Shown one piece after another: positions 1 through 11,400 of a stretch of DNA of 64,000 nucleotides; positions within the stretch are counted from its first letter, which is position 1, and every line of letters starts with the position of its first letter. The notes beneath the pieces are model-generated. The model made no database searches. It saw only the letters and a program-made list of their open reading frames with translations, and was not told where the DNA came from. The stretch is from Branchiostoma floridae (lineage: Eukaryota; Chordata; Leptocardii; Amphioxiformes; Branchiostomatidae): contig NC_049989.1 of the NCBI RefSeq assembly GCF_000003815.2, forward strand, positions 8,398,251 to 8,462,250, in the 5' to 3' direction. The position numbers and the translations under genes were made by a program.

Positions 1-915
1 CGATGGCGATGCAAGGGACCATTAAAACATGGAAAACAATCAAACTAACAGTAGTGACTGGTGTAGCATATTCTAGTTTTGTAAGCAGATCTAGATTTAG
101 ACCAGAAAGCTGAATTCAAATCGAATGAAAACGTTTTAAAGTTGTTTGCTGTATGTAAATATGTTGCGAGCTTTAAGTATCTTCATATCATGAGCTTTTG
201 GATTTATTTTAGTGGTGTGTAAATTGTAGGCCTGTACAGGCTGTAATAAAAAAAATGGCATCTGTACAGACGTGTAAGTTGTGCTATTTGTGTACTAGTA
301 TTAGTCACACACTCGTGTAGTTTTCTTTAGAATTCTTGAGACAATGAAAACCACAACAACTTAAAATGTTGTGATATTGTTTGATATGCTGTATATGTTA
401 GAACTGTGAACTTTAGAAGTCATTGTAGATGCGCTAGTTAGTTCCCGTACATGTAAATCGAATCGACCGTCGGCGGTATCTGAAGAGTGCGCACAAGTTG
501 CCAATAGCCGTGACCGTTGATATTTGCATGAACGTTAACGTTGACCCTACCTTTCCCCGGTGAATTGGGAACTTGATTGTAGATAAGTTTGATAGTTTCT
601 GTAGAATTGAATCGACCATCGGCGGTATCTGAAGAGTGCACACATATTTGAAACCAGTTGCGTAATGTTAACCTACCCGTGACCGTTGATGTTTGAATGG
701 ACGTTGACCCTACCTGTCCCCGGTGTCCATGACCTTTGCCCACCCATTTACTCTATGAAAATACGAAGTCCAAATGTACCCGTCATGCAACGCGCCGGAC
801 TGATTCCAAACTCCCTTGTTGTTCCGTACCTTCGAAGTGAATGTCTTTGGCAGTTTATTTGTTTGTTTGGTAAATCCATTTAGTCAATCAGAGGTGTTAA
901 CGTATCAGCATAGAG
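1..915. other. 5' flank of the SLC5 gene, no gene recognised
   Basis: No convincing coding exon is visible on either strand. An AATAAA-like A-rich stretch lies near 244. Two diverged copies of one segment occur at about 459-562 and 608-724 (listed separately). The stretch just before 916 is presumably the SLC5 leader, but no TATA box or clear initiator is seen. Confidence 0.5.
459..724. repeat. Two-copy diverged tandem duplication upstream of SLC5
   Basis: Segments starting with ATCGACC(G/A)TCGGCGGTATC at about 461 and 610 repeat with about 149-170 nt offset. Both are followed by a GTGACCGTTGAT...GTTGACCCTACCT...CCCCGGTG block (about 508-562 and 679-724). The copies differ by substitutions and small indels. 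No function can be assigned. Confidence 0.7.
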
Positions 916-3900
916 ATGGACAGAACTACTGGCGTGATGACCACGGTATGGTCAAGGTACAACAGCACACAGGCGCTACTGGGCGAGACCGCCGAGATCC
1001 ACTGGGCTGACATTGTGGTTATAGCGGTCTACTTCGCGATCATTTTAGGAATAGGACTATGGGTAAGTCTTTCTTGTTGGTATGAGCCCTTGGAATATTG
1101 TCCTCAAGCTTGATGGACCAAGATTTGATGCGCAGGTTCCATTTTCGCTTTAGATCAGTGCATCGTAAATAACGGTCTCTGGCGGAAAGGTCAATGCCCT
1201 TACTGCGTAGGTGACGGAAACCGGGTCAATAATTTGCAGACACTGAATAACGTTACACTCTAATCAGTCTAACAGCAGTTTGTTTAATGGTAAATCTCTG
1301 CTCGTACAATAATTGCCAAAAGGTTAACACTTATTCACTTCCATCACATTCTATATGCGCTACGCGTGACCTAAACAATATGTATTCGCTCACTTTTGTA
1401 GATCTTTGATAAAAGTGGTTTACGGTGAAAATATTGCAGAGACAGTGCCGTTCTGAAACTGTGGCTCTCTGTAAAGTTCAAAGTCTAAAATTTTCCGCGA
1501 CACGCCTTAAACTAACGCTGCTGAAGTTGCAAGGATACATTTTACCTTTCAGTTAATGAATATGGCAAAAATAAATAAAGATAAAGTTCGTGCATTTTGT
1601 GAATATCACACAAAAACATAGTTTGATTCACGTGTCAACCTAATATAATTACTGCCTTTTCATCACTTCCTAGTCAACACGACGAGCCAACCGTGGCAGT
1701 GCAAAAGGATACTTTCTTGCAGGAAGAGGAATGTCGTGGTGGCCGGTAGGCATTTTCACAACCAACAAACATAACTTTTAAACATTTCTTATGAGAGTGT
1801 GTTTCATGTTGTCTTAGAGCCTTGGTGTAAAGACCTTTTACGGACTCCATCGCATTTTGGAAGAAGCGGGGCGGAGCATTGTAGGTAGTTCAATTTGAGT
1901 AAACAAAGTCCCTGCCATGAAGACATGTACGTTTGCAGTGTATGGTAATTTTATCCAACACAAGAAAATTGCTTACGTATACCTCGAGTTTCTGATCGCA
2001 CATCCGTCAACCTCATACAGCACGTGGCATTGGGAACACTTGACTCAAGTAATGAATTGTATGGCAATTCATTTCTGCATCTGCATCTGCATCTGCATAA
2101 GATACCCCCAAATGACCCCGCGAGGGGCAAAAGTAGGGGGGGGGGGGAGCTGAGGCTCCCGGGTTAGGGCGGGCAGGCCGCCTGCCTGGCACGGAAGTGC
2201 TCAACGTTGGGAGCGCTTACAACCGTGAGTAGTAATAAGGGTGAACCAGACGAATTCATGCAAATGAGATGCAAATGTATTCATGAGATGCAAATGTATT
2301 CATGAGATGTAAATGTATTCATGAGATGTAAATGTATTCATGAGATGTAAATTTATTCAAGGTATTAATTTATTCATAACTAAAAATTAATTTATTCATA
2401 ACTAAGAATTAATTTATTCATAACCAAGAATTAATTTATTCATAACTAAGAATAAATGTATTCATAACTAAGAATTGAACAGAATTAAAGTTCATAATTG
2501 TATTAGTTAGTCAAAACACAGGTGCACACGACACATGGCTCGATAGAGGGCGCTCTGATGTACAGTTAGGTAAAACTCAAGTGCACACAACAGTTGGCTC
2601 GATAGGTGGCGCTGTGATGTACAGTTAGGCAAAACACAGATGCACACTGCACACGAATGGATAGGGGGCGCTATGATAAAAAATGATATGGAACCTAAGT
2701 TAGGAAAGTCAGCTGTAATTTCATAGTTAGGCTACATTGAATAATAACGACACAATAACTTATTTATTAACATTTATCAACGATCTGTGAGATGCGTCAT
2801 ATCATAGCGTTCTAGCTTAGAGATGTACATGTTTGCAACACGCTTTAAAAGGTCTTATGCATCCACGGACAATACCTTTTGTCTATTCACAGACAATGTC
2901 TTTTGTCATTCTATGCATTTGCCTTGCCTTACAAACCTAGCAGCTACACTATACTAAATAAGTAAGCACACCAAGCCTGGTCAATTTCTCTCATATGTGT
3001 TTTTATTCATAAATGTTCAATAAAAAATCTTGATAATCAATTACATGGACATGCCATCTGAGTTGTCATCGTCATCCGAGATCGTGATGACACTGTCCGA
3101 ACTGATAGTGATGATGCTGTTGTCATCACTGTCGCTGTCACTATCTGAAAAACAATTAAAAAGAAAAAAACGATCGTATTACAATCACATTTAAGGAGGG
3201 GGAACATTAAGATGATAGAATCAATAAAAAGTATACAAAAAACAACAACAACAACAAAGAAAGAAGACAAAATATGAAAACTTACCCTCGCTGGGTGTGG
3301 CAAGGCTCGGCATAGACTCGCTGGTCCTGCTGCCGGTTGAACTCTCGGACGAACTGAAAGTGGTGACACTGTTGTCATCACTGTCGCTGTCACTATCTGA
3401 AAAACAATTAAAAAGAAAAGAAAAACGAACGTATTACAACCACATTTTAAGGAGAAAGATGATAGAATCAATTTAAAAAAAAAAGAACAAAGGACATAAT
3501 AAGGCACAAATGCACGTCGCTATGTTCACTAAATTTTCTTTTCATATCAATCTATACATACTTTCTAGAGTAACAAAAAACAAGAACACTTAAACATGTC
3601 TTACAATCTAGACATAGACAATTAACAGATAAAAAATAAATGAGTACTCACCGTTTACTGTGTGGTTTTGTAACAGGTGATAATGGTCTTTTGCGTGAAG
3701 TTCCTGCTTGGTCATGCATCTCTTCATTTCTGCTAGAGCCAGCACCATGCTGATTCTGAAGCTCCCTTTGACGTCTTGATAAAGCAGTGGTACGCCCTTC
3801 CTTCTGACCATCGTCATTTGTTTCCATGTCAACCCTTTTTGCATCACCAACGTACACTAAAAGCGCGCTTAGCAAGCCTGGCTTTTATACACATGACTCG

Positions 3901-5372
3901 ACAGCTGATTGGATACCGTACAAGACAACCACGTGATTGTTATTGCACGTGGGTTTTTTACCAATCAGCGCTAACTATTCCAGTGCGCATGTCACGATAT
4001 GCAAAAAAAGTACACCTCTCCTAATGCATTCTGGGTGTTGTAACTATACTTAGCTTTCTAATTGGTAAAACATCACGTGCGGTAGCTATCACGTGTCAAG
4101 TCTATAGGGCAACCAATCAACGCCAACTATTTACTGCGCATGTCACAATATGCAAAAAAATCCCCCCTCACGATGCATTCTGGGTGTTGTAACCATACTT
4201 AGCTTTCTAATTGGTAAAACATCACGTGCGGTAGCTATCACGTGTGAAGTTTATATTGCAACCAATCAACGCCAACTATTTACTGCGCATGTCATGATAT
4301 GCAAAAGATTTCACCATCACATGTTGGCTTTTAGCAATGCTTATCGTTCTGTTACAAAACTTTTTCACATGATAATGAACGACTTGTTGTAAGATAAAAG
4401 CTAGCTAAAACACTGAACCACATAGACACAAACTCTTGTCGCAAACACCAGATCCTAACCTAATAAAATATATACGTATTTATTCACTGTGCATCTGTGC
4501 ATCTTAAACCTATTTTTTATTTTTTCTAAAATATTTGAGGTTTCTACTCAGATAAAAACATGTCTCCACTAGGAGAAAAACATGCGCAGTAGAATATTCA
4601 TGACCCAAGCCGTGACAATAGCCGGTACGGACTGTCCATTCATCTAGTCCGGCAAGGATAGATAGAAGGACAAAAGGCATTGTCCATTGATGCACCGCGA
4701 CCTTTTGACCATCTACCAAACAAAAGAATAGGGTCTTCCATCCACTTTAAGACTTTACAAGAACTCAGAGAGCGTCAGAAGCCCAGTTTGTTGCAGGAGA
4801 AACAGGACTGTATCAACATGGCTCAGGCGCAGCTGGACACAGATATGCGTAAGTCGTTTTTATAACACAGTATTACTATTGCCACTATTACTCTTAGATT
4901 TACAAGACTCTGTGTGCTTTTGTTTTTGTTTTAATTCTATATCTGAGAATCTGTTGTTTTTCTTTTTGATTCTATATAGAACTGGAACACGCCTCCCAGA
5001 GCTTCTTGAGAGAAGCCCTGAATCCTGGAGAGAATATTCTCTACAGAAGACGACTGTGGGTTCTCTTCATGAGATCGTTGTGGGAAAGATGTAAGTATCA
5101 TTCTGTTGTTTGTTTGTTTTTTTGTCGTTGTTTGTACATGTGTATACTTGTATACTTATCCTCAAACAACCTATCATGAATTTACTCTTTCTTTCTGTTT
5201 TTCTTCAGACGTGACCCCGCGTGAAGTGGCTGCAAGGCTAGCGCCTCTTCAGCGACACATGGACCCTTTGGTTTCAGCTTGGGCTGACGACAGTTTCCAC
5301 ATGCTCTGGCTCTATGATGGTAACATGGCTTTCCTACGTACTTTTTGAAATTTATTTTTCATATATGAAATG

Positions 5373-5418
<46 letters not shown>

Positions 5419-8400
5419 TTTTTTTCTTCTTTTTTTTCAAACTGTTAACTGCTCTTGTACTACATTCTGCCATTTTAAATGTGGATATACTCTCAAATTG
5501 TTAACTGCTCTAGTGCAACATTCTGTTGTTTTGAATTTTGAAATCCTAATCAAACATACATTATGTTTCTTTTTAGACATCCTCCCCACGCCCGAGGCAC
5601 AAAGCCCGGCCAGCCCAGCCCAGTCTGACACCGACCACGTGGCGCCCGTGGCGGGAAACTCAAACCACTTGCAGAAAAACGACCCCAATGTCAGATGGAA
5701 CAGCATACGTCAAGGTTGTAAACTACAGACTGTTTTGGCGCAGGAATTGTACCAAGCAGCAGAAGTACCACAAGGACCTTGTGGCTTACCAGAAATTCAG
5801 AAATTCCAGGAACATCTAACGGATTACCAGATCATTGTTGTGTCGGCCAAGGAATTGAACGAAGTGGTGTTCAAGGGTCCACACCATGAACAAAAATTAA
5901 TCCTATATTTAATAGATGAACACTATCATGTCATAACGAGCATGCCATCATTTATGGAACGAACGTACTTCTGTTGGTCGTGTAACAAAGGTTATAACGA
6001 TCGAAAATGTCACAAATGCGAGGAAGTGTGCAGATTATGTCAAGTACAGTGAGCAACGTAGGCATGTACGGAGTAGAGCCGATCGCCGTACCAGTCACAG
6101 GTGTCGGTTCGTTCGGGCGTAACCCGAATCCTCAGCCCAGCAGCAGCAGTGGCGGTGGCGGTGGCAGCCACGCAGTCAACAGTACCGGTACGTCACGAAA
6201 TCCTCCACTGTCCTATGATACACCGTGGCTAACCAGTGTGGTTAACCATGGCGGTACAAACAGCGTTAGTGCACCAGAACCTATCGCCATACCATCGACC
6301 GTCAGCAGCGTCGGTGCCTTTGGGGTAGAGCCGATACCACAACCCAAAACCGTCAACGGTGGATTCTACACGGCACAGTCACCGAACTGTGAGGAAGTGA
6401 GGCTGCCCATACACGACAATGTCTTCATTTCGTGTACAGTATTCAACAGTCGCCCTCTGATATCAGTTCGTCAGTTCTACACCACGAAGGATGATCCTAC
6501 TACCCTAAAGCCAGGGAAAAGAGGCCTGAGTATGACACCAGACCAGTGGAACAAACTGATCAGGAATCACCGATCTACGGTGCCATAATTGACTGCACCT
6601 TTCCATCACTGCCTCAAGCAGCAACCCAGAAACCTCGGATGTTCCCTCTGGGGAGTCTGCGGTACGCAGTCGTGGAAAATGTCAACGGCAAACCGTCTGT
6701 GGGTCTGTACCAGTATTCCTCCGGAGGAGGAGGAGGTGGCTACAACAACAACAACAGCACCAACCTGTACCGTACTGAGAAGGGCATCACCCTATCACTA
6801 CAGCAGTGGGAGGCGCTGGAGGCTAGGAAGTCAACCGTAGATTGGATCATGGGGGCTGTGGCAAACGGGAAATCTCCACTGGCCTGGGAAGTAATTGAAG
6901 GAATACCAGTGTAGGTAAACCTGTCTCAAAGTAGATGTTACCTGTGACATAAACACAGGTGGTGATGTCATCAATAAAGTTGCCTGTGATATGTACACAG
7001 GAGAGAAAGGGATTGAAAATGTGTCTGTATCAGTCTTTAGAATGATGAGGATGAGGATGAATGGGTACAATGACTTTGACGAATGATTAGTATAATGTAT
7101 AAATGAGTATAAAAGAGTGTGTTGGTAACGGATAGATAAGTTAGTTTGATAACCATGGCGAGTAAGAAGGTCGTGGAGGTCATTTTGAAAGATGGCAGAA
7201 AACCGTGGCGATTGCAAACAGATCAAGGCACAGAATTTCTAAATCGACACTTCCAAACCCTCTTGAAAATCGAAGAAATTGAATTCTTTACAACGTTTAA
7301 TGCCGAGACGAAAGCAAGTGTGGTAGAGAGATTCAATCCTACTCTGAAAACTCGAATGTGGAAATTTTTCACCGCAAACAACACATATCGATATATTGAT
7401 GTGTTGGATGAACTTTTGGAGGCCTACAATCACTCAACACACAGAAGTATCAAAAAGGCACCTGTAGAGGTGACCAAAGAAAATCAACGACTCGTGTGGA
7501 GCACGTTGTATGGACGTGAACTGTCGTGGAAGAAAACCAAGAAAAAACCATCGTTTAAATTTAAAGTAGGAGACGTAGTTCGAATTAGTAAAGCAAAGAT
7601 GAAAATGGAAAAGGGATACACAGCCAATTGGACGACCGAGGTTTTCACCGTTTGTGCAAGAATACCACGTCAACCACCCGTCTATCGTGTAAAAGATTAT
7701 CACGGAGAGGAATTACAGGGGACGTTTTACGAAAAGGAGTTGCAGAAAGTTATGAAAAAAAGACGACGACATCTATCAAGTAGAGGACATCCTGGACACG
7801 AGAAGGCGAGGCAAAAAGAAGGAGTTCCTTGTGAAATGGCAAGGATACCCAAACAAATTTAATATGCTGGGTGAGAGAAGAGGACATGGTGCCCATATGA
7901 TAAATACAGGTGCACATCCTGCACATCTGGCATTGCATAGACGCATCTCGCCATGGCCAATTCATTTTACATCACTCTCCCTAGCGATGGTAGTGTGGAT
8001 GTCTTTTCGGATAACACGGTCACCAACTACAGGACTAAACTGGCTCATCCAATAGAACTTACAGGAGAGTGGGAGGTTGGTCTCGTGGAGATACAATATC
8101 CTCACAGTTGGCTGAACGTTAGGGAAGACGGGAATACGTTAGTATATTACATGGTGGACGAAAAAGACGAAGGAGGTGGTCGGGAATACGAGATCGTCAA
8201 AATCTCTGTGGGGTACTACAAGGATATTTTGCATCTCTTGAGAAGCCTGAACGAAGCCGCCTCCATACGTTACCCAGACCTCTTCAAGCAACACGACATG
8301 TTTGCTTATGACAGCATCACGAAGAGAGTGACCATGGTCCTGCCTCCCATGGCGCAAAATTCGACGACAACAAAGACTTATCTGACGGGAGCATTGGCTG

Positions 8401-11400
8401 AAAAACTGGGATGGGGAGTGAAGGATGCCATATATGGTAGCTGGGTACAGGCGGAGCATCCACCCGACCCTAACCTGGGCTTTCATTCCTTGTACGTGTA
8501 CGGGGATGTCGCACAGCATCGTCTTGTGGGTGGTCTGAAAGTTCCCCTGTTGAGAATTATCAAGATCGAGGGACAAGACGGAGACATCGTTGATCACCCT
8601 ATCCTGACACCGCACTACATACCCCTGGCCAGCAAACGATTCGAAACGATTGAAATCGATATAAGGAATGACCTCGGCGAACCCGTGCCATTTGTGCAAG
8701 GACGAGTGATCGTAACACTTCACTTCAGACAGAGGCGGTCTTCATAATTTTCCTAGATACAAGATGACTGGACAGAGAGGAGGACAGTTGCCGGTGTATT
8801 ACGGACGGTCTATGCAGCGGGGGTACGGGTTGGGAGGAATTTTTCGCGGTTTACTTAGATCCGCCGTACCTCTACTTAAACGCGGGGCCAAAAGTGTGGG
8901 AAGACAGGCTCTACGAAGCGGTATAGATTTAGCTCAAGACGTCTTACATGGTCAAGGGGTAAAAAGCGCTGTCAAACGGAGAGCATTCCACTCGGGAATT
9001 GTGCGTGGGAAAAAAGAATGTTTGTAGATATCGGTGCGTGCGAATATGTGTTGATATTTGAAGTCGTGACTACCCCGGGTGCGCCCTTGGGCAGGCTTCA
9101 GAATATTGCTGGCGTCTATGTTAATATTATTGTTGACTACTTTATAGAAAAAGGTGAGGCGGGCGTTCCTCCTCCTTTCGGAGAGAGGGCGCCACTGCAG
9201 GTCTGAAAGCATTTGTGTCACGCTGCTAGTGATATCGGCCCCCGTCTCTGTTGAGTGTCGACTGGTGGTTTAAAATGTTGTATGTTTGTAGGTTGGTGCT
9301 TCTCTGTTCGCCAGTAACATCGGAAGTGTACACTTTGTGGGTCTGGCTGGCACGGCGTCAGCCTCAGGCATTGCTGTGGTGGCGTATGAGTGGAACGTGA
9401 GTAAACGCCAAACTAAGTATTACGTAGATGAAGGTTAGACATCCAGGTAATAACATACGCTAAAAAGCAGTTACTCAAGCAACTAGTTAACTGGATATGA
9501 TTGTGGAAATGTTTCAAATAGCATCCACTATCTTTCGACAGTAAAAGATAGTGGGTGCTGTCTGAAGCATCTCACCGTTCCCAAAATCATATCCAGTTGC
9601 TTGAGTAACTGCTTTTTGGCAAACTAAGTATTGCTATTGTCACATTTCCAAACCAATTCCCCACCATCTCGCTTAAAAGACATGCAGTCAGACTGCTAAA
9701 CATGCCGGCAAAGAAATTGCATTTTTGTCACCATACTGATTGAATGTTTTATCGCCAACTTATCACTTGTATCATCTGGTTGTCTGATATAGATTTCACT
9801 TTTTTTCGATTATTCTACAGGCTATATTCATATTGGTGATGTTGGGATGGATATTTGTACCCGTCTACATATCCGCTGGGGTAAGTCATCTCATGGGTCG
9901 TTTGGACAAACATGTAGCTTGCATCTGAAATAACACGTATGTTGTGTTTTAGTGAGATTCTCTTGTTTCATTTGATAGCGCTACTAAATACTAGACCTTT
10001 TCAAACCAACCACACCCACCCTTCGCAGGTATTCACGATGCCAGAGTACCTGAGGAAGCGGTTTGGTGGACAGAGGATCACCGTGTACCTGTCCGTGGTC
10101 TCTCTCCTTCTCTACGTCTTCACCAAGATATCGGTAAAGTTGTCTGAGCGCCCATAGCGGCAACTATGATAGATGTTTGAAAACAGCCGCCATTTTGGAT
10201 TCTTGCGGGGCACACGTATACCGGGAGGGAGCGCTAATCAGGTCTAGCGCTACAATAGACGTCGGAAAACAAGGGTACAAACAACAAACTTTTAGCTACA
10301 ATACTAACTTTTGTTGGACTTACGCTTGTGGACAAGTTTAGTAATGTCTGTACTTTCTGCATGTGTTTTTCCAGGCGGACATTTTTGCCGGTGCTGTGTT
10401 CATCCAACAGTCTCTGAAGTGGGACCTGTACCTGGCAGTGGTGCTGCTACTGGCCATCACAGCTGTCTACACTGTATTAGGTTAGTCACTACTGACTGCC
10501 TACCATTGACTTTTGTAGAAGTTGATAACTTCTACACTAATGATAGTGATGGGCACGTAACAACCTCCGGGTTCGATCCCCGACCGAGTCATACCATAGA
10601 AGTTCTTTTATATCCTAGGTTGAATAGACCCTTTTTGTTCATACTGAATAAAGAATATATGTTACAGACTGTTTTCTCTGCCGAGCACACATAAAAAGAA
10701 AGAGTATGTCAGTTGAACACAAGTTACAATAGTAGACTAGCCCCAATTATGCTGCAATGACTACACACCTGTGTGGCCTAAGGGCTATAAAAACCAACAT
10801 AGACGCCGCCCTACACCACATGTTGTGTGGGAAAAATTAGTTAACTTTAGCAGACAGAACGCTATCCTTTTAAATAAATTTCAGCTAAAACATTTGATTG
10901 AGTGGTTTCATTCTATACTAAGCATCGTACAGACTGTGTTGGATATGCAGTACATTCGAATAGACTCTTTCTGTCGTTGGTTTCATGTTTCAGGTGATTA
11001 CAACATTGTGAAATGTTTCAAATGTTCATGGCAATGTCTTTTCCCAGGCGGCCTTTCCGCAGTAATCTGGACTGACACAGCACAAACTGTCATCATGATA
11101 GCTGGAGCTTTTGTCTTAACGGGACTCAGTAAGTATGCAACAAAACACAAGACTTCCTGGCAAAGAACGTGACTGCCAAATAAACATGTCACTGGCGAAA
11201 GGCAGTGGAATCTATCTGCAACGTCTGACCGTTTCCAAAACCATATCCAGTTGCTTAAGTAATTGCTATTTGGCATATGTCTAACCATCATCGACGTTTC
11301 ATGTACTATATATTGTAAGTCATGTTGGTTAAGTTTTCTTACGAGTGGATGCATATCATAGATTACCCGCTTTCTGTTTTAAAGATATAAACTACAAAGT

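Larger units (their letters stand above)
2218..8980 (+). mobile_element. Polinton/Maverick (adintovirus-type) element, internally deleted
   Basis: A 6.8-kb block in SLC5 intron 2 with genes typical of this class: a retroviral-type integrase with chromodomain, a Polinton-type polymerase B N-terminal region, and two ORFs resembling companion virion proteins. It also has accessory genes. Members of the class are usually 15-20 kb with terminal inverted repeats and 6-bp target duplications. Here the polymerase core, ATPase, adenain-type protease and major capsid gene were not found, and no terminal inverted repeat pairs the two ends. The right side runs directly into LINE sequence within the last ORF. 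The element is therefore a non-autonomous remnant. Boundaries are inferred from the split LINE and are good to perhaps 20 nt. Confidence 0.75.

Noticed and set aside
3037-3507. 156-aa minus-strand ORF
   Set aside because: It reads through two introns in the wrong frame. The spliced model at 3041-3844 explains the same DNA better.
2212-8970. AGCGCT at 2212-2217 and 8965-8970 as a 6-bp target duplication of the Polinton-like element
   Set aside because: The length fits the class, but the pX-like ORF seems to continue past 8970 and no terminal inverted repeats sit just inside. AGCGCT is also a palindrome, so chance is likely.
10540-10600. tRNA gene
   Set aside because: Only a B-box-like stretch; no A-box, anticodon arm or acceptor pairing.
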